A stretch of 64,000 nt of DNA. Source: Dendrophyllia cribrosa. Lineage: Eukaryota > Cnidaria > Anthozoa > Scleractinia > Dendrophylliidae. Position 1 is the stretch's first letter. Each line of letters begins with the position of its first letter. The notes under the pieces are model-generated. The model was not told the origin of the DNA. It saw only the letters and a list, made by a program, of their open reading frames with translations, and did not search any database. Shown here in pieces: positions 35,901-49,400 of this stretch. The stretch is taken from positions 57,596,799 through 57,660,798 of the forward strand of contig JAJLRJ010000003.1 in assembly GCA_024195265.1 (NCBI GenBank). Reading direction: 5' to 3'. The position numbers were made by a program, and so were the translations under genes.

Positions 35901-38580
35901 AAGGCTGTGATTGGTTAACATGTTACGCTTGGGAATACTTTATCTTTTCCCAAATTTCAGCTGCTGTCAATCAAACGATTGGAAGTGCGAAGTAAATTTC
36001 AAAGTGCGATAAATTGGATGAGGTGGACCGCGCTCCCTATTCAAGCCTATTCAAATCGATTTGTCAAGGGGCTCGTGAGTTTGAATGGCCAGACACCGTG
36101 CATATTAATGAGCTACAATGGTGGGTTATTCATGCGTTAGCGCTCAAAAAAGCGTCGCGATAAGATAGAAAAGGCATGAATTTGGTGAAGTAGCTGACTA
36201 AATTTGTCATTTCGCAGTTATCAGGCCAATTTTTAAAGTCAGTTAGAAGGCGTGATTTTGGTAGAAGAAGGATAAATCTACAATTTTTATCAAAGTAAGG
36301 TAAATTTAACAAGAACAAGACGCTGTGGGAGCGTATACTTGGACGTCGTTGTATAAGGCATATTGGAATATATATTTCTTGGGAATCTGCATGCACGTTA
36401 GTTACGGTTTGATGTTAGGGAGTATTGGGGTAGTGTGAGCAGTCTAACAAAGAAGCACGTTAACCTTCGAAAACAAGAAGACAGCGCACTTGGCGTGCGA
36501 GATCGCACGCAAATTATTAAAATAGCGTGTCCACTGTGTCAAAAGACTAGAGCACTAAAAAATACAAAGCGATATACCTACTTTGTACTTTTTTTGTACT
36601 TACCGTTGTAAAAAAATCAGGCGGTATATCAGTTTCCTGATGGTTGTTATTGAAACTCACAAGAAACGTATCGCAAGACATGTGCATTGTTTACATCTTC
36701 TATCGGCGGTGAATGTTTGCACCCGAAGTTTCAGTTGGCTGTTCTGTTCCTTCAACTTCACGAAATAAAATTCATAAAAGGCAAACAACCGAAAGAAGTA
36801 AAATTAATTGGGATTCCTACCACGCTTATATTCCTTTCTTCGCTGTCCAGTGTTCACTATATTAAACAGAATTCGTCGCGAGAGTGTCAAACACTTTGGC
36901 AGTGTCTTCTTATTTTGAGTTTCCTTACGCATATTGAATATGAAACTGTTAGATGTAACTGAGAAAACGCAACTTAAACTTTGTCGCGTTCGCCTCGCAT
37001 CGACAAACAACAGGTTATACAAATAAGTTATCCCAATTCCCGTCCCCAGAGTTGCGCACGAGAGTTAGAGCCCGATTGCAAATTGAAACTGCATTTTTAT
37101 ACTTGGGCGCTGCGCCCACAGCAACCTTATATGAAAAAGCGGAAAGTTGTAGACTTTTGCGATCGAAAATCTGAGGTTTAAATCTCGAGCGCGTTCCAGA
37201 TGAAGCTATTGTTTTTACCGTATAACAATGGTTCTATGTATAAACAATAAGTTGGAAAATTACTATCATAAACTGCCGTCATCTGTAAACGTTAGCTCGC
37301 TGTCTTGTAATTCATTAGTGTGTTGTCCACGCGCGAAATTTTAACACAAGTAACGCTCGAGGATCGCGCCTGCAATCAACACTGAAAGGATGGAAGAATG
37401 ACCGATAAAAGCGTGGAAGATTTCGGCCGTGACTTTCGCTCAGAAATAAACGGAAATGCTATATGGACATGGCGGAACATAGGAGGGAATTTTAAGGCTG
37501 TTCGCAGTCCTAGAAGAGTATGCTAACCAACAGGTTGCTCCGAAAAATGTTATCGCTACACTAGACACCGTGTGCTAAAGGTAAAAGCGAAAGACCAGTA
37601 ATTCTAGTCACAATAGCTGTCTCGCCTGTGCATGTTCTTTCTCAGTTTTTTACATTGTTCGTCGTCATTCGACGTTCTTTTTGGTTTACATTCGTGTCCG
37701 CGCGCAGATCGCTAAATCTAAAGGCGAATCGAAATACTGGGATGATTTTAGTGACAATCGTCTCACTACGGCGGATATATAAATCAAGGCTGGTACAGGT
37801 ATTTACTTCGCCCACAAGCCACTAAAATTATCGGGAAGCCGGACTGCGGTAACAGGTAATCAGAGATGGCGCTCTTGCGGGTCTTGCAGCATTACCATTT
37901 CTCAGTTTTCTAAACGGCCACTAGCTGTAAACGTACGATCTGTGAAAGACAATGGAAAACTTATGTCTTTTCTTTGTTGAATCTTGTGCGTAAATGTGAA
38001 ATTTTGCGAAGCAAAAGAGAAGACAATAGCGCAATTCGGCTATTGTTTGTTTAGTCAATTTTTGATATAAAAGCGAAATAACACTCCAGACCAGTTCATA
38101 TTCAAGCCAATATTTCGTCTGAAATCCAAACTGGACGATTTCCTTGAGATTTTCATCTAAGGTATATTTAGATGGTATAAAATTCATTTAAGACCAAAAT
38201 ATTATTTCATCAAGCCTTGTAGACATAATTTTAAATAATATTTAAAAATTGTTTTGTTTTTGGTTATATTTAACACCTTAAAACTTCACTCGAAATTTTC
38301 CCGAAAACGCTTCCACAGAAATTCTTAAAATTTTGCAGACCTTAGGACAAATACATCAGGTCGACGATCCAGTGAGCGTTTTCCAAAATTATCTCTTGAT
38401 GACAAGTAATTCGGTATTATGCAAAACAGGGAATGGCATCATAACGTTGCTATGACAACTCCGATTTCTATAAAACGTACCTCATCTGAAACTTTAATCT
38501 TTCTCTAGTACAGCCGTGGCAATCGATTTTCCGTTGGATCGTTTATGGTGGTACACATGTTTCGTTTTTTAAACGGTATC
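33000..38580. other. Intergenic region without supported gene
   Basis: No frame has recognisable similarity. A GC-richer stretch at 34430-34620 contains proline/alanine codons in one frame (NPPPAPAL) but is closed by stops. The hydrophobic 71-codon frame at 34776-34991 lacks splice or family support. An inverted pair GGTGCGGGAGTTGCAGAAAA (35093) and TTTTCTGCAGTCCCGCACC (35180) flanks a T-rich loop. A 51-bp tandem repeat lies at 35235-35490. Confidence 0.4.
35235..35490. repeat. 51-bp tandem repeat, five units
   Basis: Units beginning TGTAATGAGTTATTAAAATG and ending AAGACTGATCAG recur five times. One unit has lost about 7 bp, and later units switch to the variants CACCGGTGAAGAC and GCTTAGTG. 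Confidence 0.85.
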
Positions 38581-38587
38581 GTCGATC

Positions 38588-38607
38588 AAAAACCTAGTTG
38601 AGCCACC
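38588..38607 (-). mobile_element. Solo right end of a GGTGGCTC-type TTAA element
   Basis: AACCTAGTTGAGCCACC followed directly by TTAA (38608-38611) matches the right terminus of the element at 26492-28762. No partner end was found upstream. The same TTAA serves as the left target of the neighbouring foldback element. Confidence 0.45.
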
Positions 38608-38611
38608 TTAA

Positions 38612-39050
38612 TCAGTCTTTCGCAATCACTCATGCATGCAAGGTCAACTTTAACTTCATCTTCAACTTTATTACTTTCATTTATTTGTTGCTCGAAAAGA
38701 ATGTCAAGCCAAGCCCGACTTATAAATTGGGTTGTGTGCTTCTCGTTCTTTTCAAGTGGTTTGTAGCCTGCGGCGAAGTATTAGTGATGTCATATCAGTT
38801 GACATAGCAACTTCAAGCTCATGGATGAATTGGATTTATTTACAACATAAGAAAAAGGGTGAATGACGAAACGAAACATACTAAGTAAAAGGAACTTACT
38901 GTATATTATTGCCGGATTTGGCGAAAATTCCATTCGATAACAATTTCCTTTTCTTTCTTTTCGAGCAACAGATAAATGAAAGTAATAAAGTTGAAGTTGA
39001 AGTTAAAGTTAAAGTTGACCTTGCATGCACGAGTGATTGCGAAAGACTGA
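38612..39050. mobile_element. TTAA-flanked foldback element, 439 bp
   Basis: Terminal arms of about 92 bp start TCAGTCTTTCGCAATCACTC on each side, with TTAA at 38608-38611 and 39051-39054. The arms carry repeats of AACTTTAACTTC that differ by one hexamer between sides. There is no coding content. Confidence 0.8.
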
Positions 39051-39389
39051 TTAAAGTTTCAAATAACGTAGTAACGTGCGTGAAGGATCACCTTGTGTGA
39101 CCGGAAAAGCGACTGTAAAACAAATCATAGCAATTGAATTAATTCTCGTACTTTAGAGGCACTAACAAGACCCTTAAAGCCCGACTTCACTACTCGAAGA
39201 GTTCTTGTTCTAAAAATTCTTATCAGTCTTTACTCACTCAGGTTCCAAAAATCATTTTTGATCAAAGACGTCTAAAAAATAGGTCAGAATGATGCTAATC
39301 TCATCCTCTTTCGATAGAAACACGTGCGAAACGTAACCGAAGATCCCATTGGACAAATCGAGATCTCGGTAACCGGACCAGCCCTTGTG

Positions 39390-39852
39390 TTAGGAATGCG
39401 TTTCGTAACAAGAACAACGTGAATCTAACGATAAAAATAACTAATTTGTTGTAAACGAATATAAACAACAATAAGCTTAAATATGTTTCGCATTTGGAGT
39501 CTATAATGCTTTCAACCGAGACACGCGTTTTCATGTGTATCTACCTTTAAAAATAAAATTTACTCTTGCATGTTTGGATATGTGTTCCACGATAGTCGAG
39601 TGGTTTGAAGTTTCGGCTTAATGCCGAGAATGGAAGTCGGGAGGCGCGAGTTAAAGTCACGTTCAGGGTCGTTTTTTTTCTTTTTCGGACTGGACTTTAT
39701 GAAAGCGATGTACTGTTTTTCTTTTCTTGCGTTCGTCAAAAGTCTTGCGTTTAATTTAAAAACATATCGAACTGTGTCAGTGTGATTCTAACGTAAGCTA
39801 CCGCAATGTTGCGTTGCGTGTTAGCATTTCTTATTCTTAGGAGCCTTTGATT
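39390..39852 (+). mobile_element. tRNA-like SINE-type element, copy 2
   Basis: Homologous to 1518-2010 (opposite strand). The tRNA-like part starts near 39583 (GTTCCACGATAGTCGAGTGG), its B box is degenerate (GAGTTAAAGTC), and it is followed by a T-rich linker and the shared 3' end TTAGGAGCCTTTGATT. Homology upstream (TTTCGTAACAAGAACAACG, CAACAATAAGCTTA) shows the repeat unit is much larger than its tRNA part. Confidence 0.6.
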
Positions 39853-40477
39853 TCAAAAGAATTCTAAAAGCGTACATCTGACAAACGGTCTTTCATACAA
39901 CTGTTTTGTGTCTTTCACGATTTCATATCATGGCCAATTCAGGTATGTTGAAGTAAAGAGAAATACACGAGAGAGTCAAAATAGGTTCATTTGCATATCA
40001 ACGGCTTTTTCACGTAAAATGAATTGTTTTTTCTTCAGAAAGGATCCATATGATTTAAGATCACAAATTCTCCCAAAAACGCAGCCTTAACTCTGTCGTA
40101 AGTGTTAGAATTCTTCTACGGATATATCTGGTTCCTGCTTGTTTTTCAAAATCAGTTTTTCTAAATCACGGGCGTTTTTGACGAGACAACAAATGTTGCT
40201 CATACTTTCAAAGAGAATTTAATTTCACTTCTGCATCTATGGCTTCATTTCTATTAAACTTTTAAGCGAGCGATTCGCAACATCCGGGATACCATTGAGC
40301 TATAATTTTCAGTCGTAGAACAGGTTTAGATCCAATCACGCGCATGCAGCAGCTATATGCCAAAATACCTGAAAGACATCTTTTTTGGATACGTGCAGTT
40401 GTTTTGATTTCATCCCTTCATGAATATTTTAATGTCATTCTCAAGTTTGCAGCCTGTAATTAAAGAAGGAAGATAAA

Positions 40478-40653
40478 ATGTTGGTGAACTGGATGGACGC
40501 CAGCCTGGAGTCATTCTTTCTAACGCTACTGTTGTTAGCAACGCCAACTGAGAGCCTTTGTCCAGAAAAGTGCAACGTGACCAAAACTGTTTTTAAATGC
40601 ATCGGCATTGACCAAGTACCATGTGACAGGATCCCATCCACGACAGTAAAACT
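40478..40653 (+). CDS. Gene 3 first coding exon: signal peptide and LRR N-cap
   Basis: The ATG at 40478 follows GATAAA and opens a 58-codon exon. Residues 13-25 form the hydrophobic core (FFLTLLLLATP), with likely cleavage near TES-LC. The mature start CPEKCN...FKCIGIDQVPCDRIP has four cysteines spaced as in LRRNT caps. The exon ends at GTGAGT in phase 2. No in-frame upstream ATG is required. Confidence 0.85.
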
Positions 40654-43383
40654 GTGAGTATTTTGTATTATAAAGTACCGAACGTTTTTCAGCAAAAACT
40701 ATTTCTTCGCCCAGTGATAAAGGTCAAAACTTAATTGTCTAGAGATCAAATTAAAAATGATGAATTTCTCATTGGCTCTTGATCGTGAAGAAAAAGCGAA
40801 AGACAGCATAAGGTATTTTGATATACAGTCGAACCTGTATATAACGGCCACCCTCGGGACTTGAGGAACTGGCCGCTTAATACAGGTGGCCGCTTAATAC
40901 AGGATCACTAAAAATACTCAGTTAGCTGCGTTCGTGATTTTGTACTGTACTTCAGCACATTGCGGACATCTGGAAAGCGTTAACGATACTAAACAGCCGA
41001 TTATCAGCTTACAGTAGCTTTGCACATGTTATTTCTTTATAGTGATGATGGATCGCATTTTAAACACAATAAAAAACCGCATAAAATGACATATGGCTTA
41101 GTTTCCGTTCAAGGGTGGCCGCTTAATACAGGTAAAAATAACAAAGAAAGACAAACATAGGACTGCTACAGTGTGGCCGCGGCCGCTTAATAGAGGTGGC
41201 CGCCTAATACAGGTAACAAATACAGCGTTTGTATCAGCGAAAAATCGGGACTTTGAAAACTGGCAGCTTAATAGAGGGTGGCCGCTTAATACAGGGCCGT
41301 TATATACAGGTTCGACTGTAATTGTGTTTCCTTTTAATGTTCAGGATGTCTGACATAAGGAGAGAAGGATCGCGCTTTTTATTTGTATTGCTTATTAACA
41401 CTTTTTCATACATAATAAAATATTAAACTGAACATCAATTTCTCTCCTTAGTGATCTTTCAGACAACCCTTTGATTAAATTCGTTAAGGAGGATTGTTTC
41501 AGGAATCTAACGTCACTCAAATTTATGTAAGTGAATGACATGTCAGGACACGTTAATGATAGTTCTATGGAAGTGTACAACCTCCGTGCCGCCGTGTATG
41601 ACCGTGTTAAATGATATATCTCTGTGAACCTTACATAATTTTATTACAATATTATACTGTCGCACTAAAAGTAAGCCAGTGGCATTGTTAGTTAGCCATT
41701 AATAATGTGCAAAGAAAAAGAGAAAAGGCTATTTTGTGTATTGTTCTTCTATATTTAACCAGTAATGTTCTCCAAATCATTGCTATATAAATAAGTAAAC
41801 AAGTATTGTATTTCTTTTCGTTTCCGATGAGTAACTTTGTACACTGTAGCAGTCTTTTTTACGAGACAAATTCTCCTTTATGTTGGCGGTTTTCTCCGCT
41901 TTTCGCAGTTTCAAAGCGTCTGCGGAAAACGTTCTCGTGTTTTCCCAAGATGCAGCATTTTAAATGGATTAATTTGGTAACTAGAAGAATTTAACTGTCT
42001 CCTTTTTTTCTTCTTTCTTAGCGACTTTTCTCGGAATTCATTGACGATGATCCCACGTAACACCTTCATCAATTTAACGTCTCTGAGAGTAATGTACGTA
42101 CAGTTGGGTATATCAGCATATTAAGCAAGCGAACACTTTGAGTTAAGCCTTCTTTCGTCTATAAAACATATAGGTTTACATAATTGTATATTAACATTAT
42201 AGAATATCTACATAACGCAAAATCATCGTCGAGAACATCGTAATATATATAGATAGGCTGAGCCTAACAGCGTCGCTCTGTGAACAAGCTTAACTAAGGT
42301 GAAAGGTCGGAAGCACAAAAATTAAGATTGACGAAGGCTATTTTTCAATTTTAGCAATTCTCAAAAACAGTAAGCTTATTACGCGACCGTCTGCACAGTA
42401 CATTTTTATACACCGTACAAAAGTTCACAAAAACAACTTTTTCTCGTCTAGAATAACTAGTACGACTACTTTCCGAATAAAATACACTTGTTGCTTGTCA
42501 AAAATTGCCCGAGAAACTGATTTGAAAATCAAAATCGCAAAAATACACAAACATATTTGCATAAGGCGATGCGAGTGAAAATAGAACTGTACTATAAAAT
42601 CAAAGTCTTGTTTTGTTTACATAAAATCGCTTTTCAATCTATCTACTGAATGAACAAACACATAGAAATGGACAACACAATCTTCTTTCGAAAAAATTTA
42701 TTCAAATCTTCATTCATAATAGTTTACGTTTAAAAGCAAAACGCGTACCTCGCTTTCTTCGATGAAATTCAAGAAATCGATACAACTGAATTTAAGCACG
42801 TTTTAAAATCTATTCTCCAAAACTAACAATACATAATCGAAAAATGTAATCTGTTTTACCTGTAATTTGTTTTATCTGTCCCTCGCTTGCTTGGATATTC
42901 AAATCTCCGCTTCTGGTTCTGAAATCCGTAAAAAAAACATCTCCCGCATTGATAAAAACGTAATACATAAAGTTCCTCAAGCAAGATTTTATCCCTGAAA
43001 GCTCCTCTTTTTTCACTAAAGCGGCTTCTGAGTATCCCTTAATTAGAATCCTTGTCTTGAGTAGCAAACTTCGAAATATTCAGGAAAATAACGCCTTTAA
43101 AACAGTTTTCACCGCTTAGTAAATTCAAAGCAAAACATCAAATGTTTTTCCAGCTGACGTGACATTCGGCCTTGTAACCGCGCGAAAAACAAAGCCTAGC
43201 TTTGGTTTCAACATGACGTCGTTCGCGCATGTTTTGCAACGTCACACGCGCCCGCGAGCTATTGTAGTCCTGCGCGACGGCGGTGGAAGGCGGGCACACG
43301 CGCGCCCGCGAAACATTCCGCTAGCCATGACCATGAAAAATGACGGGCATAGGTTCTATGAGTATGGGGCTATGCGCGGGCCT

Positions 43384-43476
<93 letters not shown>

Positions 43477-46400
43477 CAAGTAGAAGTGGTAGTAGTAGTA
43501 GCCGAAATTTTGTTTGAAAATAGCTTCATATAATAATATAAATATTTTTTTCTTTATTTTCCTCTACCGAGTAGCATACTCAAAAATAACAGAATCAAGG
43601 GAGGATTTTATGTCCCAAAGAATGTTGTCAGAATGTAAGTAACTACTTTGTTTCTCGATCGAGGTTAGTAGTTTTGTTGAGCCAGCATATCATTCTGAAT
43701 CTGTTTTAATAAGCATTCATCAACGAGGTGTTTGGTAAAAAAATGTTGTCATACGTGCTGGAGATAGATGTTGTCCCAATAAACTAGATGTGAACCTGTC
43801 AATCGGGAGAATTTAGATGGATATTGGTTGGATATCTTCTTTGTTAACATAGTTCTGCTCTTTTAAACTGATTGACGGAAACTGTTCTTCAGGGCATCCT
43901 CTCAGATCCAGAGTGAATTTATATGGATCTAAAACCCCAGAGAAAATATTTTCATTATATTTCACAAAAAATATGTACAATGAGGACATGTCACAGAGAG
44001 GCGTACAACTCTTACCTTACCTTACAATGAGAAAGTTAAGACGGGGGGCTGCAACATCTCATCCCGCCGGCAAGGGACTTTCTGTTGGGGATCTACTCTT
44101 AGCCCATGGGTCTTCCCTGTTTGCACAGGAGCTCGTTACCCAGAGCATGGGGCCCTAAACAGGTATTAAATTGGGGAAACCGAAGACGAGTGGAAAATAA
44201 AAGCACTGTGGTAAAATTTTAAGGGCTAAGCGAAAACATTCGCGCAAACGAGCGAGCGAAGTGAAGGAATAAAAATATCATTCATTCAACTATAGTTTTA
44301 AAAAGGTTTAATACTTTCTGAATTTCATTACTTTTCATCATTTAAAAAATATAAATAATTTCAGTCATTTTTTTTTTTAAACAGAAAATATTAAAGAAAT
44401 TATAGAAAATTACAGACATTTTTTTTAATTTTTTTTAATTTTCCATAATTTTTTTAATATTTTCTGTTTAAAAAAATGACTGCTAAATTTAATTTTTTTT
44501 TAGATGACGGAAAATGATATCAAAGGTTTATTACAAGATTTTCATACTATGTTAAAATTGGGTATATCAGGGTTTTTCAGAAAAAAGACAGAAAGATATG
44601 GGTTGGGGGTTGCAGAAGAAAGCATACTTTACTACTACTCACCGTCCCCTCGATAAGGCCAGTACCTTACTCATGCGCATAACCATATCACCTTTTTTTT
44701 TCATGTTAACACATCTTTATTGTTCAAATTACATTTTCAGTTTTGCTGAATACAATACATTACCTACATTAAGTTAGCTACATACAACGAACTGTTTTCT
44801 GGACAGGAGGACAACGAGAAAAGGCTAGAGTAATCCTGGATTGATTGTAATGTTTACATTAACATGTAAGATAATGAAGAAGTGCTACCTTAAAAAAACT
44901 GAAATTGGGGAGCCAAAGAAATTATTTTACAAGTTCCTACAAATCGTTTAATAGAGACTTCGGCATGCAGCATATTCAATTTTCCTCACTATTTAAAAAA
45001 GGCAAGAGTGGCTTCCATTTATCTTTTGATTGTGGATCCATCTTCTCAATTTGGTAGATAAGTTTCACAAATAGTAAGAATTCATCGAGACGTGGAATGC
45101 GCTCCTTAAGCTTACTCAACCAGATGAAGTATTTACTTAATAAAAAAAGGAAGTTGATCTGCAATTTTTGTTTCGAGTTATCCGGCCTTAGGCCCAGAGC
45201 AACGTCAATCGGCAGATTAGCATCGGTGGAGATAATTTTGCAAGACTTCAAGAAAGAAATAATGCTTTTCCAAAAGATCTCAGTTTTTGTGCATTCCCAA
45301 AATAAGTGAAAAGGGCTTTCTCTCTCACTCTGACAGAAAGTACAGATTTCATCATCTACCAGTCCCATTTTATTTAAAAAGGTGTTAGTCGCTAATCGCC
45401 GATGTAAAAATTTGAAATTGAAAGCTCTAAGCTTCGAGCTTTTAGTACATTTAAAGGCCATTTCATAGACTAATTCCCAGGCAATTATTTGATCTAACTC
45501 AACATGGATTTCTTTGCGCCATTTTTCTTGGCTTAATTTTGGTTGTTCACTTTTATTTGAAACAAGCTTCTTGTAAACTAATCTGGATGATTTGGGGGTT
45601 TCTAAAAATTTTAAAAAGAAGCTTTCATACCTCGCCTGTGTTTCCTCTATCTGCCTACGTAAACAATTGATTGCTGGGACCATTCCGTAAAATTTTAAAG
45701 GGGATACTTGTAAGCCCCATTTGTCTTGGAAAGAGTTTAGAGAGAGAGATTTAAGAGAGTCATCCATTAAATCTGCGACAGTGGTTACACCTTTGAGAAA
45801 CCAGTCCTTGTAGAAAACAGGCCTGTTACCAATTTTTATAAGTGAGTTATACCATAAAGGTGCTGACACAAGGTGTTTGTCAGATATCAACTTGCTCTCG
45901 AAGAAGATGTCAGACCAAATTTCTAGAATTTCTTTAACAAAAGGGTCAGACGTTTTGATTATATCTTGTATGTTTTTTTTATTACGATTTCCCAGTAGTA
46001 CCGCTTTGCCTCCATAGGGTTGAAGTTCCAGATCGAATATACTTTTCCAGCTGCTATCATTGTTAGTATTAAAGTATTCTTTAATCCAATAGGCCTTAAG
46101 GGATTTGTTAAAGGAAGCTATATCAATCATTTTAAGTCCACCTTCTGAAAAATTGTTTATCATTATATTTCGCTTTATTTTATCTCCTTTTTCATTCCAT
46201 AAAAAATTTATAGAAGATTATATTAAGCTCTTTGATCACCTCATAATCTGTTTGGAGCGGACCAAGGATATATACTAACTGTGATACCACGAGACTTTTT
46301 AACACCATTATTTTCCCCAACAGACTGAGTCTTCGAAATTTCCAACAGCCCAATGTACTCTTTGCTTTTTCCACTTTATCTTTATAGTTGTGGAAAACTG

Positions 46401-49400
46401 TTAAATTTGGATCTGTCGCAAACCACACCCCAAGTGTTTTAACTTTTTCTTTCGGCCATTTAAAATTTTTTTCCGGACAAAGTCTTAGAGCACAGTTTGC
46501 TCTTGAGCCAATCCACATAGCTTCCGTCTTGCTACAGTTAAGTCTAAGGCCAGATATACTTTCAAAATTATCTTATAACCTTAAAGATTCATCAAGGGAC
46601 TGTTCTGAACCGTCAAGCGTAAGTGTGGTGTCATCTGCGTATTGACTAAGCTTAATTTCATTGTCATTTATAGTTATTCCTTCTTATGAGTCTTTTTGTT
46701 ACCGCCTTTTTTATCCTTTTCAATATCAAGAACTAAGTTGAAGTCACCACCCATTATTATTTCATCGCAATCAAAATCAAGCAAATGATTGAGGACAGAC
46801 TTGAAAAAAATTGGATCGTCTTCGTTTGGCGCGTAGATATTTGTTAAAGTTAGGTGTTTCTCGTTTGTAATTAAGTCGCATACTATACAACGTCCCTCAG
46901 GATCTGAATAAATTTTAGAGATTTGAAAGTTAAAGTTGTTATTGAAAAGTATAGCAACACCTGCACGTTTACTTGAGCCACAGCTGAATAGTGCTTGATA
47001 TCCCCATTCAGCCTGCCAATCATGTTTATTGTCTTCAGTACAATGAACTTCTTGTAGAAAAAATATTGACATTTTTTTTTAGCGAAACCAATTAAAAGTC
47101 TCTCGCTGCTTTGCCTTGTCTCCTAAACCTCTTACATTTAAAGAGCCTATTTTAAGATCCACTTATTTGTTTACTTTGGTTTATATAAATTACTTTGGCT
47201 ACCCAACTATATAAGCACTTTTGTAATTGATCCAGGTATAAGCTACATAAACAGTAAAAATCTAAGGAGATGTACACTATGATACAGAAACAACAATAAA
47301 AACAGCCGTGAAACATACTACGCAGTGAGTTCAAAGAAATTAACAGCAAATTGAAGAAAAAAATAAAACCAATACGTTAAAGTCCGTTTGAATTAAGGGG
47401 ACAGGAGATAAAGAGAACGAAAGAAACAGAAAAAAAGACCTCCCTAAAAAAAGCAATGCAATCATATATCAAGAAAAATAATAACTAAATAACCGGCTTG
47501 TAAAATAGCAATTTATACTTTCCTCTTCTGATCACAAATTATCCAAATCTTCATGCTTTATCACCTTACTTTATTACTACCAAGGTGTAAGCATTGAGTA
47601 TCCCTTTAAGCGACAGCTTCACATAGGCCATGTGGTAGCTGTTGGCTGGGGACCGCAAAACAGTCCTCGGCATGCGTATAGAGATGGGGATCCGTATTCG
47701 AGGACCGCGTGTGCAATAAAGAAACCATATACAAACAATAACTGCAAAAGCACACTACACCATAAACAAACAGCTGTCCATGGCTGCCTCTACCAGGGTG
47801 ATATGGTTGTGCGCATGCGTAAGGTACTGGCTATACCGAGGGGATGGTAAAGTGTGCTTTTTGCAGTTATAGTTTGTCTACACATATGATGTCTGAAAAG
47901 TGAATTAAATTCAAAAAAATGGCGAGAGAAGAGCAATACCAAGTCCCACTATCGACGCCATGTTTTTGTGTCGAATGTTTTTGCGCACGCGCAAGAAAGG
48001 AATCCGCTAGCAAAAGTCTCGATGATTGCTTTGCAAGTTGTGAGAACATCGTTTAGATTGCATTTGAGAGAATGTATGGGATTCCCCCCCCCCCCCCCTC
48101 TTCTGATTTGGACGTAGCAAACTAGTAACATTTTACTAAAGCCCTATTTTGACTACGTATGTTCTAGTGACATGATAAACAACAGACTTTCACTCGGTGA
48201 TCTAAAAGTTATCTTGGCAGGAAAAAAGAAGCTTTCTCATTTGTAAGTGTAAATTTTTGTTTCACTTGTAGGTTAGTTTTTAGCAAAATCAAATCAAATA
48301 CAGTCAACTCTCTCTTAAGGGATAACCCTTGGTGCAGGAAAAAGTAGCCACTTAAGACAAAAATCAATTTAAAACAGTATTTGACTGAGAAACAAAACGG
48401 TTATTAACAAAGTGGTCGCTTAAGAGAGTGGTCGTTAAGAGAGAGTTGACTGTAATTATCTTTTTGAAATTCCTCAAAATGCAGGTGACTATATTGAAGT
48501 CTCCCAAATACTGACCACGATCAGATCGTGTCAGAACTATCAACCTTATAGCACATAGTTACATCTAACTAGCTACTCAACTTATCTTGTCCGTAAAAAA
48601 TGAAAACTTTACTGATAAGTTTCTGTATTGTTACGTTATCCGATTATATTTAACGTGTAAAATCACATTTGCCCCCGCTTCGAATAGCTTTCTTGCTAGC
48701 TTGCGGGTTGCAAAGCTCAAAACCTTTTTCCTTTGTTAATAAAACAAAATTGTTGTTGTTGCTGTTATTCGTGTACGCAAACAAAAACAGTAACAAATAC
48801 AAATGGGTAATTTGTAAGATACAAATGATGATGATGCACGATAACGTCGTTATCTCTTGTTTACTCCAGTGCTTAACCTTATGTAGATGTTCAGTTTTAT
48901 TTGACGCAAAATTCTTGCGCTCGCTCTCTAGTGAAAACCAGGCCTCAAATGTCCCACTCAGTTAAGTCACTATTTTAACTATGACGTCACTATTCTGAAG
49001 ATGGATTCTTTGCCCAGAGTTGGCTGTGTCCTGGTGTACCGGTACACGAGGGATTTCACATTGTATTCACTTTGTTTGTGATCTATTGTTTTCGTGTAGT
49101 TTATTGTTTAGTCTTTGTTTCGTTCTTTTTGTTACCGGTACACGAGGACAGAACCCCAGAGTTACTGCGCTTTTCGATAACACCCCAACTCTGAAGTTCA
49201 AAACGCAACCGACAGTTTCGTTTTTCACTGTTGCGATTTGCGCAAAATTTTCAAAAGGTCATGTTTGTGGGTTGTGAATGGCGGGATTCGATCCATTTTG
49301 TCAGTTCTGTTTTCAGGGGTCCAATGTTTGTCGCTGTAGTTATGATTGACGGCAGCGTGAAATGTAAACTTTTGCTGGACTTTGAACTTCAAGGTTCGCG

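Larger units (their letters stand above)
44693..47163 (-). mobile_element. L1/Tx1-like LINE, internally deleted
   Basis: A minus-strand non-LTR retrotransposon. Order from its 5' side: APE-type endonuclease (47163 to about 46685), reverse transcriptase from the YADD motif onward (46690 to 46192), and the C-terminal RT/zinc-finger part (46163-44976), then a 3' UTR and an A tract (T run at 44693-44702 on the + strand). The segment between the endonuclease and YADD is missing. It lies antisense in an intron of gene 3. Confidence 0.85.

Noticed and set aside
43159..43533. ORF of 124 codons with a long poly-valine run
   Set aside because: It is created by the (GTA)n microsatellite at the tail of the dispersed repeat; no splice or family support.
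43913..44158. Coding exon of gene 3 in a GC-richer patch
   Set aside because: No LRR pattern and no phase-2 splice pair; the patch (near 44040-44150) cannot be assigned.
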